Shown here: piece by piece, positions 24,960 through 36,177 of the stretch
Layout: every line of letters begins with the position of its first letter
How positions within the stretch are numbered: position 1 is the stretch's first letter
Assembly (NCBI GenBank): GCA_013396525.1
Contig: VWYX01001137.1
Coordinates: forward strand, 124,001 to 188,000
DNA: 64,000 bases
DNA from: Chaetorhynchus papuensis
Taxonomy: Eukaryota; Chordata; Aves; Passeriformes; Rhipiduridae
Direction of reading: 5' to 3'
Position numbers and translations under genes: made by a program
The notes under the pieces: generated by a model
Told to the model about the DNA's origin: nothing
What the model saw: only the letters and a program-made list of their open reading frames with translations
Database searches by the model: none

Positions 24960-27900
24960 CCTTCTTCAGGGAGATACTGGGAAGTTTTAACCAGCAGTAT
25001 TCCCTGTGGCAAAAGAGGCTTGAAATGACACTTCTCAGAGCTTGGCTAACCTCAGGAGTCACAGACTTATTCCTGATAAACTTTAGTTATTTCAAAAAGC
25101 AGTGATTTGGCAATTGAAGTTCTGGAGCTGAGAGAAAGATTTTTTTTTCTTTCTTAGGCAGCCTCTAGTTTTTCCGTACACAAGGAGACACAAGACAGTT
25201 TTCTGAAATAAGGGGAGAGAATACAATGAATCAGGCTTGCTTGTTAGATGTAGTTGGTTTTGTGTACTAAGATCAATAGAAACTGTGATAGGTCACAAAG
25301 TAAGACTTAACTTTTTCAGCTACCCGCAGATTTCTATAAAACGCTTACCTAGTTCTGTCTCATTGATGGCTGGAGTCCAGAAGATATAAAACTGCTTAGT
25401 TTTAACAACAGTGATCGTTCTCGCTTCAAAGACCTGCAAAAATATCTGTGTGGCAGACCTGGGACGCCTCTTAAAGATGCAGTTAAAGACTGCCATGGTC
25501 ATAATCATGGCCTCTTTCCACAGGGCACTATTACCAAGCTTATAAAATATCATGCCCAGCTTTATTTAGCTTTACAAGGCTTCAACTTCATTCTAGCAGA
25601 ACCACATGAGCCTGTTTCCCCACACAGCCCCATGAGAAGGAGAGAAAGTTTAAAAAGGGGATCCCAGCTATTACTAATGAATACCTGAACTGTGCCCACA
25701 AATGGTACTTCTCAGGGACATAGGAGAGGGCTTTGGCTGTGGCTTCACATCAGGGAGCAGCTCTGAGTAACACCTCCCATAGAGCAGCCTTCTTTCTTTC
25801 CTCTTGCCCACCTCACGCTATGCCAACAAGTGTTCATGTGGCTTCCTGATGTACCTGATCACAGAAGTGATTTGGATGGAAAAAAATTTTTTTCAGGTTC
25901 CTTTCCTCCCCACCCAGATCAGCTCCTTGAAGCATTTTACCACACAGCTGCATAAATAGTTGACTTTGGCAGAGCACAGGGAGGGAAGTGGGGTGGGCAC
26001 CAATGTCCAAAGGAGGAGAGCCAGGGCTGTTTAAACTCTCCTTGCCATCAGAGAAATGCTCCAAGAATCACAGTCCCAGCTGCATGAAGTCCAAAAGCAC
26101 AGGTCTGTATTGCCAGCTGCTCTCAGTGTGCATGAAGAACCTGTACAAAACTGGGAGGCCACTGCAGACAAATATGAGACTAGCTCTGATCTGTTTCTTT
26201 TGTGGGGGTTGTTCTCGGTGCTATGGACCATGCTGGTTGTTCAACATTATGTTGTTGGATACCATCCAGAAGTAGCTTCGTGCCTCTAAAAAAGCAGCTT
26301 CCAGAGGTAAATTAAAGTGACCTTTGGAATGAGTGGTGCAAGCCCTGAGGTCTCACAAACATCCATCATGCCATTAAGATCAGGTCTATACAACACCAGA
26401 TCCAGATCAACTGGCAACATAGATGTGTCCTGTATCAGACTTGGGTGCATGGTTACTCACTTAGCCTGCAAAATAACCTGCAAACCAGCATGTATTTCAG
26501 ACTTCTGTTTATGCTGGATTCATAGGACAGACCGTTCCTAGTCAGGAGTAATGCCTGCCAGAACAAAAAAAGTTGTCCTTCAGAAATACTTCAAAACAAA
26601 TTATACCCAAATGTAAGTTTGGACAGATTTGGTGGTTTATGCCAAATAGCTAGGTTTAATTTTATTTAGTACTATGTGCCCTAGAACCAGAGTTAGCACA
26701 TTGTATGACAACAACCTGATATTCTGCACAAGAGTTTACAACAGGAATGAAAAAAACAAAAAAACACAGCTAAAAAAAAACCCAGCTAAATTCAGTTGGT
26801 TAAAATCCAGCTAACTCTAAAACACCAGTAGCTCACAAAGTCTGGCATGCTCTCCCTAATTTTAATGCCTCAGACTTACAAAATGCTCCGAGACAGCTGA
26901 ATGAAAAGTACTAAGAGCTTCTTGTTTTGTTTTCATGGTGGTCCTCTTCTACGGAGGGAGAGGCAGTTAATTTTGGTAGCTACAGCAATGGAGAGTAGCA
27001 TCCCTATATATTATTGAGTCGGTGAGTGTGTATTTTTTAGGCACCCAGGAAAAAGCTTTGTACACGATGAGTTAAGCTCTTTGCAATTTGAGGGTTTTGA
27101 AGATGTCTCTGGTTGTACAGCAGTCTGTGTGGACACAGTACTGAATACCTGCCAGGTGTCTGCATCCGACTGAGCAGGGTATTTTGCAGAATCCTTCTGG
27201 AGGGAAAACTGGTCACAGAGGGCTGTTTGAACACTTGGGATGATGGCAGAAAGGAACACACCAAATTTTTATGGAGTAGTGTCGTACAGGTCACAGAAAG
27301 CAATTTGCAAACACTGAAGAAATGTCAGGGAAAAGAGAGGTAACATGGTCCATCCAGCTCCAAAAGCATCTGTGAAAAATTACATAGCCCAGATGGCTGA
27401 AATTATTTTCACATTCATTGCACATGTAGTCTGGTTTTAGCTATCTCCAGTGCAGTCATTCTGCTGATCTATGGAAGTTATTCCCCCCTCAGTGCATGAG
27501 CATGTTTCCCATTCACATAAATAAGAGTTATGTCTTTGTATCCAGGGAGAGGGGATTGTATTTGTCTAGTGCAGAAGCAGCTTCTCACAGGACTGTTTTC
27601 CTCCCACATTCTCAGTTGTGTTCAGCTCTCCTGACCTGCGTTTTCTTGGTTTTGATCTGTTTGAACTTTTATATTTTAAGTAATGATGTTAGTAAACTGT
27701 GGAAAAGGTGACAGGCTAGAAATGGGATCCTTACTAGGTTAAACCACCTCAACCTAAAATATGAGAGGTGGCTGAAAAGAGAGAAAAAAATTTGGAAAGT
27801 TTTGCAGCATAGAAGTAATTTGATTTTATGTGATGATATCACCACATTTTCCCCCTCTCCTTTCCCCTGGTACCTATCAATGAGAACCTTGTTTTGCTGT

Positions 27901-28445
27901 ATGTGGGAAAGTTTGCTCTTATTTCCAGGGCTGCTGTCAATTGCTTTTAAAGTATCTGTCATAAGGTACTGTTAAAGTAGCGCCAGCGATGACTGTGGCT
28001 ACCACTGCTAAAAAGTTCCAAGCCGTGGAGCATGGGTTTCTTCAATATGAGTCTAGGTGGTTTAATTAATGGAGTGCAATACTGATGACCAGGGTACCTC
28101 AGCCCCAACAGGCACTGGTGCTGCGCTAGCAATCACAGGGTCTCATTTTGACACCTCCCATTTCTTTTCCAAGACTGTTGATGGGAAGGTGGAGCTAAGG
28201 TTTGCTCAACATTAGGTTTGATGTACTGGGGTTTTCTGAAGCAAAAGTTTGTCAAGTTGGAATAGTCATTTTTTGCCATTTGTTCTTCCCCTGTGCAGTT
28301 CACTTGGTTTTAGGCATGCTGTGATAAGGTTAGTTGTGCTCTTCTCCCTGTGAGCTTCTGGAGGTGTTGCTGATCTGTCTTTTTCTTGTCCCCTCATTTT
28401 TTCTGGGGTAAGGGGGGAGAGATGGGAGAAGAGGAGGAAAGCAGC

Positions 28446-28520
28446 AACAAAATTTTAATTCTTCTTAAATTTTTCTTTTCTTTTTTTTTTTTTAATTTAA
28501 TTTTTTAAATTTAATTTCAT
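28446..28520. repeat. T-rich low-complexity tract
   Basis: A run of T-rich sequence with interspersed AAATTTAAATTT includes a stretch of about 13 T near 28491. It is low-complexity DNA with no sign of a flanking retrotransposon. Confidence 0.8.
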
Positions 28521-28869
28521 TCCTCTGCTACTGTTACTGACCAGGCCTTGCAGCCACTCCAGCCTGTCTCCTTCTGTGTGACAGAAGCTGTCATATAACT
28601 TTCTGATGATGGTATCTCTCTTTACTTTTTCTGTCTTTTCTCTTTGCAGGCAAGTTTTCCTAACATGCTCACTGCCTGGTTAATCAAATTGACACACAGC
28701 CACCCTGGGAAACAACTGTATAATTGGAGAGAATAAGGAGAAGGCAGGGGAGGTTTCAGCAGCATACAGTCAGTAGCAATGTGGGATGAATGAGCTCCTG
28801 GATAGCATTGCAGGCCTGTTAGCATCCCCTCAGCTGGCTCCTGTATAAATCGGGGTCAGCTGAAACCAC

Positions 28870-29815
28870 TGCGGAGGCGGGGTTGTATTCTTAAGCGAGT
28901 GCTCACAGTTTGGTCACTCTGGTTCTAGAATAACTTGGCATCAGCGTATGGATAGAGCCTGCTCTTTTGCATCCTCTGTACGGGTGAAAGGCCGCTTCCC
29001 CTCAATTCCTTGTGGCGCTGGACAAGCGTCCTGTTTGCCCGGCCGCTCCCCGGGTTATCAGGGGCTGCAGAAGAAGCAGATTAGGGCCATTCACACCGGC
29101 AGTTTCCTTAGTGCCTTTGCGAGACTGATAACCCCTGGCGGAGAGGCAGTGACGCCAGCAGGCAGCAGTCTCGTCCCCAGGGAGAGCTGCCTGCCCTGCA
29201 TGTGTGTTTATCCCCGCAGGTGTGGCTCCTGGAAGCCCTGTCTCTCCCTCTGGTTTTTGGCGCCTGCAGCAGTCTCCCAGACCGGCCATCACGGCTTGTC
29301 CGGCTCCAGCCATTCCCCCTGGGGCGCCTCTTCTGGGCAGGATCTCGGGGAAGTGTTGCTCAATAGCAGCCTCATCCTTCACAGGTGCCTTTATGGCGCT
29401 GCCAAGGGGGTATGTGCTGAGCCAGCCTGGCCGTGGCACTGCACACCCCGCACCCCTGTTTCCTCCCTGCTGCCTGGCAGCCTGTGGGGAAAGGTGTTGG
29501 CTTCAGAAAACAAGGCGGGCTAGGTGAGCAAACAAGAAGCGGCATGAGAACAGCTGGGTGTAACGCCGGAGCACTGCAGCGCTGCCCGTCCCAAGGCAGG
29601 GCACAGCCAGAGGAGCCCGGGATGGGCGGCAGGGAAGCGTGCCCACCGCTCGTGCTGCTGCTCCGCAGCCTGGGCACAGCCACGCCTGGAGAACAGAGCG
29701 CCTTCCTGGCCCAGGGGCTGCGCCTCGCTCAGGCCCTTCGCACAAAGGCAGCGCTGAGTACGGGCATGCCCTGCGTCTACTGGCCTCACCTTCGGCAAGC
29801 TGCGAAAGCAAAGTT
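28870..29815. promoter_or_regulatory. Moderate CpG-rich island
   Basis: Over this kilobase the sequence becomes GC-rich and carries many CpG dinucleotides (GCGCTG, CCGGCC, GGCGCC, GCCCGGG and similar), in sharp contrast to the CpG-poor surroundings. Vertebrate CpG islands mark promoters or alternative promoters, so an unannotated transcription start, possibly of a non-coding RNA or an upstream first exon, is conceivable. Long frames on both strands (191 codons at 28948-29523 on +, 154 codons at 29520-29984 on -) are expected from high GC and overlap antisense to each other. I do not call them genes. A possible splice donor, CTAG-GTGAGC, is at 29523. Confidence 0.5.
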
Positions 29816-30281
29816 TGAGGATTTTTGCACGTGCCTGTGAATGTATATTAGCTTGCTTGGCCCGGGATATAGTGAGCCACTGAGAAGGAGTGTTTACTGA
29901 AGTGTACCCTGGCATCTTTATCCTTCCTTTGCAGCTGCTATTTACCAGACAGCATTTGTGGTTAATGTAGCTGGCAGGAAACATCGTCTGGAATGAACTG
30001 GATGAGTTAAAGAATTTTTCACACTAACATGGTTGCAGGCATTTGAAAATACTTCACATGAGGGCATATTTTTGTAACACCGAATTAAATTAAGATTGCA
30101 TGAAGCTGGCTCAACTAAATCGAATTTACCATCAAAATGTTTGGTGTTTTTGTTTTGGGTCCCTGCCTTGTTTACAGCTCCTCTGTGTTAGGCTCTGTGT
30201 TGCAGAGGGATCGTCTCCATCCACTCTATTGACACGTTGTATCACAAATGTGGCAGCAGCACAGCTGATTCATCGGCGCTC

Positions 30282-30311
30282 GGTGGGGGGGTGTGCTTGG
30301 GGGGTGGGGGG
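30282..30311 (+). other. Potential G-quadruplex
   Basis: Runs of 7, 6 and 6 guanines (30285-30291, 30299-30304, 30306-30311) are separated by a 7-base and a 1-base spacer, with a further GG at 30282. The 7-G run can supply two of the four G-tracts, so the segment fits the pattern for an intramolecular quadruplex on the + strand. It lies about 470 bases after the CpG-rich island that ends near 29815. Confidence 0.65.
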
Positions 30312-32839
30312 TGAGATTTAGACTTTCTCTTGGCAGTTAAAGAAACTGATTATGAAAATGCACATATTCCTGTTTTAGTCAAAATGGCCTGCTATGACAC
30401 TATTTCTTTAAGAAACTTAGATTGCTTAATTAGAATGGGAATGTCTTCTTTTAAAATTGCCAGAATAAAGTAGCAGGATTGTTTCTTCTCTAGGCTGTTC
30501 CGAGATTCAGAAATTGCTTTCTCCATTCTGGGCTTTAACTTGACGGTCAGATATAATTATTTCTCTTGTAGTTTGATAAACTATGACTGGAACTTTTTCT
30601 TTATTTAACTATCATTCCAGAAATTGAGAAAACTGCTCAAGAATATATATATAAAAAGAGATCAGATCCCACAAAAACAGGCAGCCACTAATATGCATGT
30701 CACCCCACCATGGTGAGCCTTTCTTTGTAGGTTGTGCAATCTGCTCCTTCCTTTACCCATTGCCTTTTCTTACTTTGTTCCTTGTTTAGATTTCATGTAG
30801 TACTGTTATTCTCTATTTTTTTCTTGAGAAAGTTTCTAGCAGATTGTGGCTGCTATAGCTGTATGGGAACAGACTATTTTGGCCGAGTTATTTATTTGAC
30901 TTGGGACTCTCTAAAACCCCCTCCTTGTCATCAATCTAATAGAGATGTTCTGACAGTGTATTAGTCATTACTGGGGTGACATGAAGCAGAGTGTAGTTCT
31001 GGAGACGCCCTTCCGGTGAAAGACACTGAGCTTTAAACCTCCTCACAGATGTGCAGAGCTGTACTAGCCATGCCTAACTCCCTTGCATGCTTAATAGGCT
31101 TTTTGCCTATAAATCCCCATGTGCCATTGAGATACTGGATCTTTGTAGTAGGGCTGGGTTTAATGGGAAGCCTGGATGTCTCCGATTTATCTCACAGCTC
31201 CTGCCCTTAGTGTTGCTTATATGGGTGGGTGGGGTGCGCTGCTGATGCCCCCCGGGTAAAAGCAGCCGAGGGAAAATATCTCCCTGCCCAGAAACAGGCT
31301 CAGAGCTGGGGCTTTGTCTCCAGAGCTCTGACAGCAGCATGGCCATGAAACAGATGAAGTAAACAAACCAACAATACAGGCATTTTTGTACAGAATAGGT
31401 CTATTATTCTTCCTGACAGCATGACTTGGATTTTGAGTTCTCATTCTTTGTATTGTTCCTTATTTAAAAAGAAAGAGAAAGCAGAACAAGGAATAATACA
31501 AATGAGACAGCCTGGGGCTTGTGCTTGCCTATAGGATATTCTTAAGGTTCTGTTGGCGCTACAAATTGGAACCATTTTGTAACCAGGTCCCTGAACCCAG
31601 CTGTATTTCTAAAGCAGTTGGGCCTCAAAGTCTGTCATGCTGGTGTGATTGATTAACCCAGCACTGTTATACAGACCAATAACCAGGAATCCCTAACCAA
31701 TCACTTACCAAGACCAGTTCATTGATCACTCACTGTACAGTGTTTCCTTAGCTGGCCGATGGGGCTCGCAGCCATAGGGAGTAGCATCCGTGTATTGATG
31801 CCCTCTCCTTTTCAGCCCCAGGTGAGGTTCAGGCAGGAGGATATTGGGTGGGCTGTGACAGGGATGCACATTGCTGCTCCTGGGCACACTGAGCAGGAAG
31901 CCCTGTCTGTGGCAGGCTGCCAGGCTGGATTCTGCCCTGACTGTCCCTGCCAGGCAGTGGCTTCTGGAGGGACCCCATAGCCAGAGGACTGCTGGAAAGG
32001 TGCATGAAGCTGTCAGGGTTTTCAGACAGCAGTTTGTTGCAACCCTAACTCAGTAAAGCTTAAAAAATTTGCAGTAGATGAATTTTGAGCTCTTTCTGGT
32101 TGTTTGGACTGGAAATCCATACTGTGTGCTGGACTCAGAAAAGCCAAGATGGGTTCTGGGAGATAGTCTTTTCCTCTTTACTCCAGCAGAGGCTGGTTAT
32201 GCCTGATAAACAACGCTTGAACTTGCTGAAGTATCCAGGGTGGGGATGTTTCACAAAGATGCATCAAAAGAGTATGGAGTAACACACCCCTGAAAGCACA
32301 CAGACTCCCTGCCAGGGAGTAAGAATTTTGTCCTGTCTGCATGGTAACCTCCTCACCTGGCCAAGGAAATCTTCTGGAGCGTTCTCTCGGCTTGGGGAGG
32401 CACGGCTGCAGGGAAGCTCTGCCTGTGGGAGAGCTGAGGGAGGGTCTGTTGAAAATCTCACGCTCTCCTTACACTGATACATCTGCTCTGGGCAGTCGTA
32501 GCAAGGGAAAAACAATAAAACCATCATCACTGAAATGAAATGCACTGTAACCATAATCAAATTAGCAATCCTGACCCTGTTTCAGGAAAGAGTACATCAG
32601 GAACAATAGGTAGAAAATGGCTCTGTGTTTAAAAGTTGTTAGTTACTGATTGTTTGTGTGAAAAACATAATTTCTTGAGTTGTTCCGTACCATTTCTGTT
32701 TTTATCTCTGCACTTGTGATTTTCCAGGGGGACACATAAATCCTTATTCCACTTTCAAGACTGTGCGTAAACCTCAATTTAACTGGGCAGTCTGGAAGAT
32801 CTTTCATTCCACTAGATGCCATTTCTGTTTACACGTCTG

Positions 32840-32956
32840 TAGCATTTAAACATTGCAGGATTGTTTAAATGCATTTAACATTTAATGCATTTATGTTTAT
32901 GTTTAAATGCATAAACAATGCACAGATTTTGTTTAAAGGCATAAACACTGCATGAC
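32840..32956. repeat. Degenerate tandem repeat, GTTTAAATGCATAAAC unit
   Basis: Two adjacent 30-base units are clearest: 32901-32930 begins GTTTAAATGCATAAACAATG and 32931-32956 begins GTTTAAAGGCATAAACACTG. Upstream, 32841-32900 holds weaker, partly inverted versions (GCATTTAAACATTGCA, GTTTAAATGCATTTAACA). The unit is rich in the self-complementary core AAATGCATTT. It is a very small local minisatellite of decayed copies. Confidence 0.7.
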
Positions 32957-34885
32957 CGACTCAGTTCATGGTCTTAAATAATTGGGGGATTTGGCCTGAA
33001 GCAAGCAAACTGACAGTGGAGGAATTAAGGGGAACCACAGAACATCTCTCCGTCATTGACAGGTAATAGAATAACTTCATTGGCAGATAAATGAATAAAT
33101 GACTGAGCGTCATATCCATTAATGGCAACCAGCAAACATCTTCCCCACTTAGTCTCTTGATACACTTTGTGAAGTCAGTGCGTGGATGCCCAGGAATGCC
33201 TCTTGCCTCCCTCTTGCCAGCAGGAGGTGGGAAAATGGAGTGGACAAGGAGCAAGGAGAAGAGGGTGCCTGACAGAAGAGGGAGGAGGCAGGAGGCAGTC
33301 TGGTAGACACGTCAGATGCAATTAAAAAGTCTTTGACTGAGAGACATGGGAAAATGAGGAAGCGAGCTCACAAAGGCATCCAGAAAGAGAGGCAAACAGG
33401 AACAGACACAGGTTCTGCTACAGGAGAGCATTAAAATGTCCTGGTCAGGAGATGTGGAGGGGGAATATGAGGGAACACAAATATTTGATCCAGAGCAGAC
33501 TGTGGCAACCGGTGAGGGTCAAGGGATGGAGGTACAACAGAAGGAAAAGGGTCACACATGAGTTAATGCCTCATGCTCGCAGACCCAGGTACCTGGAAGG
33601 GTTAGAGAAGTCCACACTGGGAGGACACAGGGTACACACAGGATTGCTGGCATGGGAACACCATGGTCAGCTGCAGGAACTTCTTGTGTGGCCGTGGGAG
33701 AAGTTCAGTCCCTTTCTCCCCATGTCTTTATTGTCTGATGCATAGCAGAGGCAGCATATGCAATGAGACTGTCCTCAGCAGTGCACTACACAGGATCGAT
33801 GGCAATACAATTTCCTCAGGAAATATGTTATGCATTTGTTATTTTCAATTAATATAAGGTGGGAGAACCAGCTAAACTCACTGGCTTACTTCCTACTTAT
33901 ATTTAAAATTTGGAAGCTTAAGCCTCTTCTTTCTGACTTTGTGGCTGTTCAGAAGAGGTTGTAAAGCTTTGCTTTCAGTGGGGAAATCGATCAACTTGAA
34001 AACGGAAAATTGTCTCTGTCTGACACTGCCATACAAATAAGACAGAGTGCATACTGTTCTTTTTGTCCCTTTTATGCTGTAGATTTCCTAGTGTGGGGTA
34101 GTTGTACCAGGTTTGTGAATGCATACTCATCTCTAATTGGATGTTTGTCATTAAACATTTATAAGATTCACAAACATACAAAGCATATGGAAGTCTTGTT
34201 AAGAAGGATTTATTTCCTCCGTGACCATATACAAATATTTGAATACTTGAATCAGACTGAATCATGAGGTTAAAAATAGATAGGTAAAGTTTTCATATTT
34301 ACTTCCTAAATTTTAAAGCCTGTGAAGGCATAAGGAAGCATTTAAAGTTAGCTCGCTTTAATCTTTTTTCTGATACCAGAAGGAGTAAACAGGGGGTTTT
34401 TCTTTCCTTTTCTTTTAATGAAAACAGGAGATTCTCAAGACTTGAAATGAAACCCTGAGAAGAGGCAACAGCTTGTTTCCTGCTTCCTTCCCATTTTGTT
34501 TCTGCCAGGGACCCTCAGCTGCTGGGCTCAGCCCCCAGCCCCCCCTTCACCCTCAACCCACACGCTGTCCTTTCCATGATGCTTCTGCCTCTTGCCTCCC
34601 ATGGATGGCTGGCATTGTGCTTGGATGGGCTAAGGCTGCTCCTGCTCGCTTTGGCCACAAGGCCGTTGCCACTGAATGTAACCGTGGGTGTAAAATCCTG
34701 TGAGGATTTACGTCCTTACGACTGTGAGGACGGCAGCTGTTTGTAATACGCATCTCATCTAATCTCAGCCCTCATTTGTCTTCCCACAGCAGCGGGGATG
34801 GCTGGTGGGGTTGGGATGTTGTGCAGTTCTAACCTGTGCTATTTGTCCCTGTAATATTGAGGTCAGGCCCTCTTTGTCCTCATAG

Positions 34886-35023
34886 GAGTGCAGCAGAACC
34901 AGACCCTCCAGGAGTTGCCCAGTTTAATAGCTGCAGACGAAAATGCCACCTACAGCAGCTGGAAAGAGCTGCTGCCAGAGCACAGCTTTGCTTTGCAAAC
35001 ACAGGAATTGCTGAGTTGCAAAG
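34886..35023 (+). CDS. Putative internal exon (unidentified, low confidence)
   Basis: A 138-base segment is bounded by a good acceptor (TCTTTGTCCTCATAG ending at 34885) and a good donor (AAAG followed by GTGAGC at 35024). Two of the three frames are open throughout. In one, the exon begins after the first base of a codon and ends likewise (phase 1-1); it gives 45 full codons with a glutamine/leucine/glutamate-rich helical look, a W-K-E-L-L piece and two N-x-T sequons (N-Q-T, N-A-T). The other open frame (phase 2-2) is alanine/arginine rich and would join in frame to the next splice-bounded segment at 36028-36177. The peptide contains no family that I recognise. Splice-bounded open pseudo-exons of this size are common in vertebrate DNA, so this is a candidate only; a non-coding RNA exon is equally possible. 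Confidence 0.25.
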
Positions 35024-36027
35024 GTGAGCTTTGCAAAAAGTAATGGAGTGTGGGGCAATTATTTAAAATTGTCACAGTCACCATCATCTGTAGAAAATGG
35101 CTTTCTGCTCCTTCCGGTACTTCAAAACAACTATACCATTTTTGCTCTTGTAAGAAAGACATCAAGACATTTCTAACCTGAAAGGGTGAAATCTGAGAGC
35201 ATCAGTGACTTCCAACAGTGTGGTGGGACTTGATATATGACACTCCATCTCAGAATCATTTTTCCCTTTTTGAACTCATAGTGATATGTCTTTCATAGAG
35301 TATTTTGGTTTTTTAATTTGCTTCCAAGTACAGCTAAAAAGGTATTTTAGAAAATTGTATGCAGGGACCTTGCTAAGGGCCTAACATTTAAAATCTTTCA
35401 TGAGTGTGTGTGGGCATATGCCTAAGAGAAATTTTTCCATGTATGTATATGTAGGAACAAGTCACAGTTTTCAACACATTTGCTTGCTTTCTGCATTCCA
35501 AGTTCACTTTCATTTGTGCAGCTACAAAGCTTCTGCTGTTTTGAGTCCCAGATAAGATTCAGAGGGCCACGACAAATTGGCAGTACAGTCCTTATCAGCC
35601 GTTTTCATAAGCGGCAGAACTTGGGTTGGCCCAGTCTGGAGGGGAAGCTGTGAAGGGACCAGCCTGGGCTGGGCCAAGGCTGCAATGTCCGGGTGCAGGG
35701 TGCCCTCAGGGTGATGCTGGGGCGCTGCTGGGGAGCAGGGCTGGCTGCTCCCTTCTCAGGCCAGAGAACCTGTGTGTTCCAGGTGCAGACCTGGCACCCC
35801 GGTGCTCTGATAGTCGGTGTCAGCGGCAGCCGGCACGTGGTGCTGGAAGTGACACATGTTAGCAGGAAAGGAAGAAGGTGTTTGCAAAGGGGGGGCTGCA
35901 GCCGGACAACTGCAGCTGGGTGGCTCTGCCTTTGTTTGAAATGTAGTGCTGGGCAGTCAGCAAGGCCTTTGGCTCAGCTCCTCTGAGCCTTTGTGTGCGC
36001 CCATCAATACACTTTTTCATATTTTAG
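35024..36027. other. Stretch between two putative exons
   Basis: About 1 kb, GC-richer between 35620 and 35990, with a few CpGs. It would be the intron if the two flanking splice-bounded segments belong to one transcript. No other feature is seen. Confidence 0.4.
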
Positions 36028-36177
36028 GGAGTGGTTACCCAGCATTTTTACGACACATGGCTCTTCCTCAGGAATGGGACTGTTAGGCTTGCTGATGCTT
36101 TTCATCTGGAGTATGAAGTACTGCTTTGATGGCTTATGGGGCTTTTGCCCTTTCTGGGTCTGGAAGATGATGGAGAA
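36028..36177 (+). CDS. Putative internal exon (unidentified, low confidence)
   Basis: A 150-base segment lies between the acceptor CTTTTTCATATTTTAG (ending 36027) and the donor GAGAA-GTGAGT (GT at 36178). The frame that begins after the second base of a codon is open for all 49 codons and also ends after the second base (phase 2-2). The peptide is unusually rich in Trp, Phe, Met and Leu, with a hydrophobic run of about 11 residues in the middle, and resembles no family I know. The phase matches one of the two open frames of the segment at 34886-35023. The composition is more like chance translation than a conserved protein, so a non-coding RNA exon or a pseudo-exon is the likelier reading. 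Confidence 0.15.

Larger units (their letters stand above)
15096..28869. other. Long non-coding stretch, no gene seen
   Basis: About 13.8 kb with no recognisable exon, RNA gene or recent transposon. Notable small items are a T17 run (18782-18798), a GTATCA-C-TGATAC hyphenated palindrome (18115-18127), an AP-1/antioxidant-type TGACTCAGC site (16959-16967), a perfect 9-bp hairpin (24937-24959), a segment open on both strands (25320-25688) and a T-rich tract (28446-28520). The longer reading frames (133 codons at 16625-17026, 137 codons at 24077-24490) show no domain or codon pattern that I recognise and fit chance. Confidence 0.55.
29816..34885. other. Non-coding stretch with G-run cluster and small repeat
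   Basis: No exon can be supported in these 5 kb. The stretch contains the guanine-run cluster at 30282-30311 and the degenerate tandem repeat at 32840-32956. The remainder is mixed AT-rich DNA with only short chance frames. Confidence 0.55.

Noticed and set aside
28948..29523. 191-codon + frame and overlapping 145- and 154-codon - frames
   Set aside because: High GC makes long frames on several strands at once; they overlap antisense, have low-information composition and no recognisable domain.
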